In this document: positions 34,810-41,733 of the stretch, piece after piece
Numbering within the stretch: the stretch's first letter is position 1
Layout: each line of letters begins with the position of its first letter
Origin: Terriglobia bacterium
GTDB lineage: Bacteria; Acidobacteriota; Polarisedimenticolia; Polarisedimenticolales; JAIQFR01
Direction: 5' to 3'
Assembly: GCA_020073205.1 (NCBI GenBank)
Contig: JAIQFR010000034.1
Span: 1-42,655, forward strand
DNA: 42,655 nt
The notes under the pieces: model-generated
Seen by the model: the letters and a program-made list of their open reading frames with translations, nothing else
Databases searched by the model: none
What the model was told of the DNA's origin: nothing
Program-made: the position numbers and the translations under genes

Positions 34810-35201
34810 GCGAGAAGAAGATCCTGATCATCGACGACGACGCCTTCATCAGGCGACCGCTGGAGTTCATCCTGCGCGAAGAGGGGTTCCTGCCCGTCAC
34901 CGCGGTGGACGGGGAAGACGGGCTCGCCAAGCTCGAGGGCGGACGGCCCGACCTGATCTTCCTGGACGTGATGATGCCGGGCATGGATGGATTCGCCGTT
35001 TGCCGCCGCGTCAGGACCGACCCGCGGTTCTCCTCGATCCCGGTGATCATGCTGACCGCCAAGGGTCAGGAAGGGGATCGCGATCGCGGGCTGGCCGCCG
35101 GGGCCACCGAGTTCATCAGCAAGCCCTACTCCCCGTCGGAGCTGCTTCGGCGCGTGCGAGAGATCCTGTCGGAACGGACGTCGGGGAGCGTGGGGACATG
35201 A
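34806..35201 (+). CDS. CheY-like stand-alone response regulator
   Basis: Single receiver domain of 131 residues without an output domain. The acidic pocket (IIDDDA), the phospho-acceptor aspartate in IFLDVMMPGMDG (about residue 54), the switch threonine in IMLTA and the lysine in ISKPYSP are all present. It may take phosphate from the GTPase-kinase fusion encoded two genes downstream and pass on a signal by binding a partner. The GTG start overlaps the phosphatase stop, and the next gene overlaps its own stop. Confidence 0.92.
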   Translation: MSEKKILIIDDDAFIRRPLEFILREEGFLPVTAVDGEDGLAKLEGGRPDLIFLDVMMPGMDGFAVCRRVRTDPRFSSIPVIMLTAKGQEGDRDRGLAAGATEFISKPYSPSELLRRVREILSERTSGSVGT

Positions 35202-35419
35202 GCGCGAAGCGGCGGAAGCGGGAGGAACGGGCGCCGCTCCGGCCGCTCTCGAAGCAGGAAATCGACCGGCGGATCGAAGCGATCCTGCGCGACCTGGGGG
35301 CGGCGATCGACACGGGGGTGGGGGAAGGCGGCGCGGGGCCCGAGGATCCGCTCCGCCCGCGCCTCATCCCGGTGGGCGCGCTGACCGGCCGGATGCGACG
35401 GCTCACCGCGGACAACTGA
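35198..35419 (+). CDS. Small basic protein of unknown function, coupled to the receiver gene
   Basis: Protein of 73 residues that I do not recognise. It starts with a run of Lys/Arg (SAKRRKREER), then a predicted helix (LSKQEIDRRIEAILRDLG), a Gly-rich turn and a Pro/Arg-rich end. The ATG overlaps the receiver stop (ATGA 35198-35201), and the GTPase-kinase starts 12 bases after its stop. The codon pattern is consistent with a real gene. Confidence 0.55.
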   Translation: MSAKRRKREERAPLRPLSKQEIDRRIEAILRDLGAAIDTGVGEGGAGPEDPLRPRLIPVGALTGRMRRLTADN

Positions 35420-35431
35420 CCGGGGGAACGC

Positions 35432-37558
35432 GTGGCCCAGTGGAGTCACGGCAGTCGGACGCTCTTCGCGAAGCTCGTGTACTACGGGCCCGCGCTCGGG
35501 GGAAAGACCACGAACCTCCGGGAGCTGCACCGGCTGATCGACCCTCGGTCGACCACGAAGCTCCTCTCCGTCGAGACCTCGGATGACCGCACGCTGTTCT
35601 TCGATCTGCTCCCCGTGGAGCTGGGGAAGATCCTGGGTTACCGGGTCGCGCTCAAGCTCTACACGGTCCCCGGGCAGGTCCGGTACGACGCGACCCGGAG
35701 GATCGTGCTGTCGGGCGCGGACGCGGTGGTCTTCGTGGCCGACTCCCGCCGCGAGCGCGAGGTCGAGAACCGGGGTTCCCTCGAGAACCTCAGGATCAAC
35801 CTTCGCGCCAACGGCCTCGATCCCGTCAACGTCCCACTCCTTTTCCAGTTCAACAAGCAGGACCTGCCGGATGCCGCGCCGCCCGCGGAAGTCGCGGGCT
35901 GGCTCAACGCCGATCCGGCGAGCGGCTTTCCCGCGGTGGCGGTGAAGGCGGTCGGCGTCGTGGAGACCTTCGTCGCGGCGGCGCGGGCGATGCTCGAGCG
36001 CCTCGCCTCCTTCGCGGCCGCAGGGACCCGGGAGCGGTTCGATCCGGCGGAACTGGGGAGGGAAGTGGAGCGGGCATTCGCCCCGTGCCTGGCGCGTCTC
36101 CGAGCCGAGGCGCGCGGCGGGCTCGCCGCGCCCTCCCCGGGGAAGGATGCCGCCACGTCCATCGTCCTCGACGGCGACGACGTGCTGGAGCAGTCCGTGC
36201 GCGCGAGCCTGGTGCTCGGGGACGGCCTCGCCAGCCAGACCGTGCGAGCCGAGCGTCTCGAGCGCGAGGCGGACGCCCTGCGCCGGCTCAGCGACTCGCT
36301 CCGTCGGGTGGGTCCGAGCTTTGACCGGACCGTGATCGTCGAGTCCGCGCTCGCCGCGGTGGGCGAAGTCCTCGGCTCGGCGCAGGTCTCGCTCCTCCGC
36401 GAGGATCCCGGGGGCGTTCCCGGGATGGTGGGAACCTGGAAGGGGTCGGCCGACCCGCTCCTGGCGTTCCCCGAGGGACGGGCCCTCGCCGCGACGCTCC
36501 TCGGAAGCGCCGCCTCGACGGTGGTGGACGATCTTCCTCGGGAGGTCGGGGGGACGCACGTGCCGCCGTCGCTCGCCGGCATCCGCGCCGGGGCGTCCTC
36601 CCCGATCGGGGGCGACGCGAAGATGACCCTCCTGGCCTACGCTCCCGCGCCCGACGGCTCCTTCGGCGACGCGGACGTGAGGTTCCTCTCCACCGTGGCG
36701 GGTCACCTCGCCGCGGGCCTCGACAAGGCGCGGATCCACGAGGAGCTGACGCTGCACCGCGACCGGCTCGAGGAGGTCGTTCGGCTCCGGACGGCGGCGC
36801 TCAGAAAGGCCTTGGACGAGCTTCGCGAGCTCGACGTCATGAAGGACCGCTTCCTGTCCAATCTGTCCCACGAGATGCGATCCCCGATCACGGCCATCCT
36901 GAGCGCGGCCACCGCGCTGCGCGATTATGGGGGCTCGCCGGAGCTCAGGGCGGAGATGCTCGATGCGATCGTGCAGGCGTCGCGGTCCCTCGACCAGCTC
37001 CTGACCGGTCTGTTCCGGCTCGTTCGCCTCGAGAACGGCGAGGAGCCGCTCGAGGTCGGCGAGACGACCCCCGAGGACGTCGTCGCGAAAGCGATCGAGC
37101 TGGCCGGGGCTCGTGGCGTCCGGGTCGAGGCGTCGAAGAAGATCGGGCCCGTCTCCGTCGACGCGGCGCGCGTGGCGCGGGCGCTCGCCAACCTCGTGGA
37201 CAACGCGGTGAAGTTCTCGCCGGCGGGCTCGCCGGTGTCGATCCGAATCGGCCCGGCCCGCCTGAGGCGGGGCGAGAGCGTGGTGGACGGTGTGGCCTTC
37301 TCGGTCCTCGACCGGGGACCCGGGATCCCGCCGGCGGAGCGCGAGCGCGTCTTCGCACCCTTCGAGCAGGGGGGCGACGCGCTGACAGGCAAGCCCAAGG
37401 GGGTGGGCCTCGGCCTCCACGAGGCGCTGCGCATCGCCAGGATGCACGGCGGGGCGCTCAAGTGGCAGAAGCGCGACGAGGGGGGAAGCGAGTTCCGGCT
37501 GCTGGTGCCGCTCAGGGCGGACGTCGGCGCGGGGCCGGGAGAGGTGGCTCGTGCCTGA
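35432..37558 (+). CDS. MglA-type GTPase fused to GAF and histidine kinase
   Basis: A 708-residue fusion. Residues 1-195 form an MglA-family small GTPase: P-loop GPALGGKT (19-26), VPGQVRYDATRR (79-90) and NKQD (141-144), with the MglA-like FVADSRRERE and SLENLRINL. Residues about 280-435 resemble GAF. The kinase part has its H-box at FLSNLSHEMRSP (His480), N-box LANLVDNAVKF (Asn591), G1 DRGPGIP (627-633) and G2 GVGLGL (657-662), so it should be active. No membrane helix is predicted. MglA sets cell polarity and motility in Myxococcus and is normally a stand-alone protein of about 195 residues. Direct coupling of a nucleotide-state switch to phosphorylation is inferred. Confidence 0.88.
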   Translation: MAQWSHGSRTLFAKLVYYGPALGGKTTNLRELHRLIDPRSTTKLLSVETSDDRTLFFDLLPVELGKILGYRVALKLYTVPGQVRYDATRRIVLSGADAVVFVADSRREREVENRGSLENLRINLRANGLDPVNVPLLFQFNKQDLPDAAPPAEVAGWLNADPASGFPAVAVKAVGVVETFVAAARAMLERLASFAAAGTRERFDPAELGREVERAFAPCLARLRAEARGGLAAPSPGKDAATSIVLDGDDVLEQSVRASLVLGDGLASQTVRAERLEREADALRRLSDSLRRVGPSFDRTVIVESALAAVGEVLGSAQVSLLREDPGGVPGMVGTWKGSADPLLAFPEGRALAATLLGSAASTVVDDLPREVGGTHVPPSLAGIRAGASSPIGGDAKMTLLAYAPAPDGSFGDADVRFLSTVAGHLAAGLDKARIHEELTLHRDRLEEVVRLRTAALRKALDELRELDVMKDRFLSNLSHEMRSPITAILSAATALRDYGGSPELRAEMLDAIVQASRSLDQLLTGLFRLVRLENGEEPLEVGETTPEDVVAKAIELAGARGVRVEASKKIGPVSVDAARVARALANLVDNAVKFSPAGSPVSIRIGPARLRRGESVVDGVAFSVLDRGPGIPPAERERVFAPFEQGGDALTGKPKGVGLGLHEALRIARMHGGALKWQKRDEGGSEFRLLVPLRADVGAGPGEVARA

Positions 37559-37754
37559 GGGCGCGCGATTGGAGGCGCTGTCCATAAGGAGCGATCCCGC
37601 GCGGATCCGTGACGCCAGGACGTGGATCGCGGCGGTCGCCCGGTCCGCGGGCTTCACCGAGGAGGAGACCCACGATCTCGCCGTGGCCTTGAGCGAGGTC
37701 TGCTCCAACTCCCATCGCCACTCCTACCGCGGCAGGACGGATGGACGTTTTTAA
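37551..37754 (+). pseudogene. Truncated RsbW-like anti-sigma kinase
   Basis: The 67-codon reading matches only the first part of an RsbW/SpoIIAB-type ATPase: an N-terminal strand and helix (LSIRSDPARIRDARTWIAAVA) and the start of the N-box (LAVALSEVCSNSHRHSY). Normal proteins need another 70 residues or so with the G1 and G2 ATP-binding boxes. The frame ends exactly where AT-rich DNA begins (about 37745), so the 3' part has been lost or replaced. It starts 8 bases inside the GTPase-kinase gene. A functional short product is unlikely but not excluded. Confidence 0.75.
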
Positions 37755-37960
37755 TAAATAGATTTAAAAATTGTTGTTTTTATACAATAAACTAAAATAT
37801 GTTGCGTTTTCAAGAACATAAACTTTAAAAAATACTGAATGAATAGAACCTCTACTCAAAAAAAAATCAGCACAACTTTAAAAACAAAAAAAACAGAAGA
37901 GATTGATAACGTAAATGATTTTTCCGGTGAACCGGGAAAGGATGTTATCAATAACGAGCT
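37745..37960. other. AT-rich foreign-looking patch
   Basis: About 210 bases of roughly 75-80% A+T (37745-37925, tapering to 37960) in a genome near 30% A+T. It contains A and T runs, stops in all frames before 37839, and ends in a dyad (37902-37952). The left edge truncates the RsbW-like gene and the right part encodes the Lys/Asn/Thr-rich N-terminus of the next frame. No insertion-sequence ends or target duplication could be seen. It may be an insertion, a replacement, or an assembly artefact. Confidence 0.8.
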
Positions 37961-38756
37961 CCCCTGCGAGGCGCTGAAAGAGGATCGCGGCACCCTTTCA
38001 CCGGCCGCGGCGGGAAAGCTCCGCGCGCTGGTCACGTTCGCGGCGGAGGCCGCGGCGCTCAAGCAGAAGGCGGCGGTCGCGGGAGAGCTGCGGGCTCGGG
38101 CGGGCGCGCTCGCCGAGGCCAACGCGAGCCTCGGGCGGGCCCTCGCCGACGCCGAGGCGGCGCGCCGCGAGCTGGACGGGGTCCTCGCCGCTCTGGACGC
38201 GGGGATCCTGATCCTCGGCGCCGACGGGTCCGTGCGGCATGCCAACCCCGCGGGACGCCGTCTCGCCCTGGGACATTCCGCAGACGCGGACCGGCCGTCC
38301 ACGAAGTTCCTGGACGGCGTTCCCCGGGGCGCCGACGCCGAGGTGCGCGTCGCGGGCGAGAGCGGCGACGGTCGGCTGCTCATGGTCGCGCGCCGGAACC
38401 TCGACGGCGGCGAGGGAGGAGAGGTGGTGCTCCTCAGCGACATCACGCGGCGTTCCCTCGAGATCGAGGAGCGCCACCGGATCGAGAAGCTCTCCGAGGT
38501 CCTGCGCACGCTCAGCGTCCTGAGCCACAAGATCAACAACCCGCTGACGTCGTTGCTGGGCCGGGCACAGATGCTCAAGCTGGCGGCCGGGACGGACCCG
38601 AAGGTCCTGAAGGCCGCGGCGGTGATCGAGGAATCCGCGGTCCGGATCGCCGAGCTGATCCGCGAGCTGGCGAACGTCGTGAAGGAGGGCCGTCAGGAGG
38701 CCGTGGAGAAGGTCCTCAGCATCGACACCGGGCCGGGCTCGGGGGGGGGCGCGTGA
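37839..38756 (+). CDS. PAS-HisKA protein without ATPase domain, chimeric N-terminus
   Basis: Protein of 305 residues as read. Residues 1-45 are encoded by the AT-rich patch and look unlike the rest (Lys/Thr/Asn-rich). Then come an Ala-rich coiled coil (about 60-110), a PAS-like domain (about 112-210: ALDAGILILGADGSVRHANPAGRRL) and a HisKA dimerisation segment (about 220-290) with the phospho-acceptor motif LSHKINNPLTSLLG. The gene stops there, with no N, G1 or G2 box. ATG 37839 has no ribosome site, so the original start was probably lost. It could serve as a phosphorelay or dimerisation partner of the upstream kinase. A run of nine G lies just before its stop, which overlaps the next gene. 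Confidence 0.65.
   Translation: MNRTSTQKKISTTLKTKKTEEIDNVNDFSGEPGKDVINNELPCEALKEDRGTLSPAAAGKLRALVTFAAEAAALKQKAAVAGELRARAGALAEANASLGRALADAEAARRELDGVLAALDAGILILGADGSVRHANPAGRRLALGHSADADRPSTKFLDGVPRGADAEVRVAGESGDGRLLMVARRNLDGGEGGEVVLLSDITRRSLEIEERHRIEKLSEVLRTLSVLSHKINNPLTSLLGRAQMLKLAAGTDPKVLKAAAVIEESAVRIAELIRELANVVKEGRQEAVEKVLSIDTGPGSGGGA
37902..37952. repeat. Nested inverted repeat at the right edge of the AT-rich patch
   Basis: Outer arms ATTGATAAC (37902-37910) and GTTATCAAT (37944-37952) are perfect 9-bp complements. Inside them CCGGT-GA-ACCGG (37924-37935) forms a second dyad. The two-base inner centre suggests a protein-binding dyad more than a terminator. Confidence 0.6.
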
Positions 38757-39124
38757 TGAACGTACGATCGGACCGGTCGCTCGGAGTCCTCCACCTGCGC
38801 TTCCTGGGCACGGACGCGCTCGACACCCTCGTCGCGGCCAAGGTGAAGGCGGAGGCGCTGGACCTCATCATCGGGGACGCGGACGTGGTGGTGGACCTCT
38901 CCGGGATTTCCTTCATGGACTCCACCGGCGTCGGCGTCCTGGTCAGCCTGTTCAAGGCGGCGAGGAAGAACGGACGGGACGCCCGCTTCGCCGGGGTCAC
39001 GCCCGGCGTCCGCTCGGTGCTCCAGGTGATCAAGCTCGACCGGATCTTCGAGCTGCACGACGACGTGGCCAGCGCCGCCGCCTCGCTCAAGAAGCCCGGG
39101 CGCTCCCCCGTCGCGCGCGGCTGA
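38756..39124 (+). CDS. STAS-domain anti-sigma factor antagonist (RsbV/SpoIIAA type)
   Basis: Cytoplasmic protein of 122 residues made of one STAS domain. The phosphorylatable serine is Ser56 in SFMDSTGVG, the family's hallmark. In partner switching the unphosphorylated form binds the RsbW-type kinase and frees sigma or another target; the PP2C protein at 33541 is the expected phosphatase. The matching kinase at 37551 is truncated. ATG 38756 or GTG 38753 are both possible starts. The 3' end overlaps the convergent CPBP gene by 38 bp. Confidence 0.9.
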   Translation: MNVRSDRSLGVLHLRFLGTDALDTLVAAKVKAEALDLIIGDADVVVDLSGISFMDSTGVGVLVSLFKAARKNGRDARFAGVTPGVRSVLQVIKLDRIFELHDDVASAAASLKKPGRSPVARG

Positions 39125-40121
39125 CGCGGCGTCGTTCGGCGAGGTACGCGAGGACGAACGCCAGCGCCAGCGCCAGCCCCACATAGGTTCCGACCGGGAG
39201 CGCCGGAGCCCCGGTCTCGTCGACGAATCGGGGGGCCGCTCCGAGCACGAGCCAGTTGATGAACGCGTGCAGGCCGGCGACGAACGGGAGATTCTCGGTC
39301 GCGAGCACCAGGACGCCCAGAAGCAAGCCGAGCGCGAGGGTGAATGCCGCCTGACGGAGCGGCTCCTCCCACGGCGGTCCGAGCGCGACGTGCTCGAGGC
39401 CGAACACGAGAGAGGTCGGAATCAGCGCGACCCAGCGCGAGGCCACTCGGCCCCTCGCGCCCAGCCTCGGACCGAGCCGCTGCATCTCGGCGAGCAGCAG
39501 GCTGCGGTAGTAGTACTCCTCGGCGAACGCCCGCAGCGCCTGGCCGCAGAGGATCCACCCCAGGAGCGCCTCCGGCGCGGGCCAGTGGAGGCGCAGGCGG
39601 CCCCCGAGCGCCGCGGCGAGCCCCCCCAGGACGAGGTAGACGCCGGCGACGACGGCCGCGACGCCGAGGACCCCCGCCGGCCATCGCCCCGGCCGGATGC
39701 GCCGCCAGGTGCGGCGCCAGGCGGGCGGCGAAAACCCCGAGAGCAGCGCGCAGGTCAAGAGGAGCCCGAGGCCGGCGAACGCGCGATACCTCGCGTCCAG
39801 GTTCGCCTCCGCCAAGCCCTCGGGGGCGACCAGATAGAAGACGGGGCCGTACAGGCCGAGCGAGATCCACTTCTCGAGCAGGAGCATGAGGAGGATCGGC
39901 GTGATGCTTCCCATTCGGATGCCGTGGCCCGGGAGCGGTCCGAGCCGCCATTCGCGCGCCGCGACCAGAAGGAGGAAGAAGACTGCAGCGAACAGCAAGC
40001 TGCCGACCAGCGGGTTCACGTAAGGTGAGCGGGGGATCTCCGAGTGGAACTGGCGGAGCAACCCGGCGGTCAGGAACGTGATCCCGAGGAGGATCCAGGC
40101 GAGCCAGGCCGGGACTCTCAA
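39087..40121 (-). CDS. CPBP-family intramembrane protease
   Basis: Membrane protein of 344 residues with about eight helices. The CPBP/Abi motifs are in the second half: AEEYYYRSLLL with the EExxxR signature, then FGLEHVAL with a catalytic histidine, and HAFINWL with the final His/Asn. These residues form the active site of Rce1-type glutamic proteases. Bacterial members act in envelope stress, bacteriocin immunity or protein processing; the substrate here is unknown. It is downstream of the asparaginase-like gene with ATGA overlap (40118-40121). Confidence 0.87.
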   Translation of the reverse strand: MRVPAWLAWILLGITFLTAGLLRQFHSEIPRSPYVNPLVGSLLFAAVFFLLLVAAREWRLGPLPGHGIRMGSITPILLMLLLEKWISLGLYGPVFYLVAPEGLAEANLDARYRAFAGLGLLLTCALLSGFSPPAWRRTWRRIRPGRWPAGVLGVAAVVAGVYLVLGGLAAALGGRLRLHWPAPEALLGWILCGQALRAFAEEYYYRSLLLAEMQRLGPRLGARGRVASRWVALIPTSLVFGLEHVALGPPWEEPLRQAAFTLALGLLLGVLVLATENLPFVAGLHAFINWLVLGAAPRFVDETGAPALPVGTYVGLALALAFVLAYLAERRRVSRARRGSARAS

Positions 40122-41047
40122 CGCCCCGCGCCCGCCGGGTCCACCCGGACCCTGATCCCGCCCGTCTCGCTGGCGATGCCGCGGGCCATGCGGGGCGTGT
40201 TGAAGACGGCGGCGGCCCGTCCACGCCGGTCCACCAGGATCAGGCCGCCGGTTCCGCGCACCCGGCTGAGCGACGCCAGCGCGGTGCGCCCCGCGGCCGC
40301 CGGCACAGCACCCGCCGCCATCCGGTCCACCGCCGCCTTCGCGAGCACGACGCGCAGGATCCCCTCACCCCATCCCGTGGACGACGCCCCCCCGGCCCGG
40401 TCGTCCGCGTAGGTCCCGGCGCCGATCACGGGGGAGTCGCCGACCCGCCCGTGCGACTTGTCCTGGGTTCCGCCGGTGGAGGTCGCCGCGGCGACTCGTC
40501 CAAGCCGGTCGAGGGCGACCGCGCCCACGGTGTCGGACGGGGCGCTCTTGCGCTTCGCGCGGAACTCGTAGTTGACGAGATCGCGCTCGCCCCGGCGCAC
40601 GCGGACGTAGCGGACGAGCTCGCGCCCCACCAAGAGGTCCCGGGTGCGGCACATCTCCGCTCCCTGCTCCCGCGCAAACCGGCGAGCGCCGGCGCCCGCC
40701 AGCATCACGTGGGCCGAGCGCTCCATCACGAGCCGCGCGACGCTCACCGGGTGTCGCACTCCCTCGACGACCGCGACGGCCCCGGCATCGAGGTTCGTTC
40801 CCTCCATGATCGACGCGTCCAGCTCGACCCTGAAGTCCCGGTTCAGGTGGGCGCCCCGCCCGGCGTTGAACGTGGGATCGTCCTCGAGGAGGCGGACCGC
40901 GAGCTCCACCGCGTCGAGCGCACTCATGCCGCGGCCCATCTCCGGCCAGACCTGCCGGATCGCGCGATCGATCCCCTCCGCGTGAGTTTCCACTGCGTCG
41001 TCGGGGATGTTCCAGGCACCGCCGTGGATCGCGAGGGCGAGGGGCAC
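40118..41047 (-). CDS. Isoaspartyl peptidase / L-asparaginase (plant-type, Ntn hydrolase)
   Basis: Enzyme of 309 residues that self-cleaves and then hydrolyses isoaspartyl dipeptides or L-asparagine. The starting HGGAWNIP, the FNAGRGAHLN loop (60-69) and the cleavage site at Thr173 (SDTVGAVALD), followed by TSTGGTQDKSHGRVGDSPVIGAGTYAD, are typical. The residue before the catalytic Thr is Asp, where Gly is usual; autocleavage may be altered. No signal peptide, so it is cytoplasmic. First gene of a two-gene operon. Upstream (41048 onward) lies non-coding, rearranged DNA. Confidence 0.9.
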   Translation of the reverse strand: MPLALAIHGGAWNIPDDAVETHAEGIDRAIRQVWPEMGRGMSALDAVELAVRLLEDDPTFNAGRGAHLNRDFRVELDASIMEGTNLDAGAVAVVEGVRHPVSVARLVMERSAHVMLAGAGARRFAREQGAEMCRTRDLLVGRELVRYVRVRRGERDLVNYEFRAKRKSAPSDTVGAVALDRLGRVAAATSTGGTQDKSHGRVGDSPVIGAGTYADDRAGGASSTGWGEGILRVVLAKAAVDRMAAGAVPAAAGRTALASLSRVRGTGGLILVDRRGRAAAVFNTPRMARGIASETGGIRVRVDPAGAGR

Positions 41048-41336
41048 GTCGTCCTCCTTGGGAAGCGCTCCGCGGCGGCGGGGCGCGAGCTTGGCGGAAG
41101 CGAGTGGGAGTCGAACCCGTTTCCGGCCCCCATAGCCGCCGCGTCACAACAGACGGCCGAAAAGATACAACAATTCCGGGCAATGCCTCCCGGCGGAGTA
41201 GCGGCCCGCCGGGAGGCGTTCCCGCACGGTTCCCGCACAACCGGAAGCACGGCTGGGGCTAAGATGAACCCCTGTACGGGCGCTACCAGTGGGAAGGAGC
41301 ACAGGCCCAGGCCGGGTCGGCGCACGGTCAAAGACG
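41048..41336. other. Non-coding region with tRNA-3'-like motif and hairpin
   Basis: No convincing gene. On the minus strand 41092-41120 reads like the 3' end of a tRNA (GGGTTCGACTCCCAC, then TCGCTTCCGCCA), but the T-stem has two mismatches and no 5' half is found. A strong hairpin follows at 41182-41220. Confidence 0.4.
41182..41220. repeat. Perfect GC-rich inverted repeat
   Basis: GCCTCCCGGCGG (41185-41196) and CCGCCGGGAGGC (41206-41217) are a 12-bp perfect stem with a 9-base loop, extendable to 15 bp with one G-U pair. No T-run follows. Could be a terminator without T-tract, a mobile-element end or an attachment structure. Confidence 0.65.
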
Positions 41337-41537
41337 GTGGATAAACTACAGCCGATTCACTGTCTGGTGTTCCTGACCAGCCCCGTGGCGATCTATGTGG
41401 GTCTGCGGGCAAAACCCTCCCGGTACGACACGGGCTCACCGTCCTACTACCTTGCGAAGTACGGCCGAGGAGCGCTCCTCATCTCCGGGTGGGGAGGGGT
41501 GATCGTAGTCCTGCGCATACTGCTATTCGGCCTGTGA
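41337..41537 (+). CDS. Small putative membrane protein
   Basis: Reading of 66 residues from a GTG start, not recognised. Two hydrophobic segments (about 8-24 and 44-65) flank a Tyr/Ser-rich loop. It has no clear ribosome site and lies in a rearranged region. An in-frame start at 41289 would add 16 Arg/Gly-rich residues of low plausibility. Confidence 0.35.
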   Translation: MDKLQPIHCLVFLTSPVAIYVGLRAKPSRYDTGSPSYYLAKYGRGALLISGWGGVIVVLRILLFGL

Positions 41538-41556
41538 GCACGCTGCACCTGGCTTG

Positions 41557-41733
41557 CTAGTTGTGGTCCTGATTGGCGACGTTGGAGCCGAGCTGGCGTC
41601 GGTCGTCCGTCGCGTGCGTCGATTCCGGTCGGTTGCGACCCGCGTAGAAACCACTCCGAGAGATCCGCAGAGCCCGGCAGAGCGACGCGACCGGAAACTC
41701 GGCCCTCTCCGCTTCGACCCAGACAACCGTCAC
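41557..41733 (-). pseudogene. IS3-family OrfB transposase fragment
   Basis: Fifty-eight codons from GTG 41733 to the TAG at 41557. The first 45 residues match the N-terminus of IS3 OrfB (EAERAEFPVASLCRALRISRSGFYA). The sequence then diverges and stops, so the whole integrase core with its DDE residues is gone. Not functional. Confidence 0.72.

Noticed and set aside
41092-41170. Functional tRNA gene on the minus strand
   Set aside because: Only the 3' end resembles a tRNA; the T-stem has two mismatches, CCA is out of register by one base and no matching 5' acceptor strand was found.
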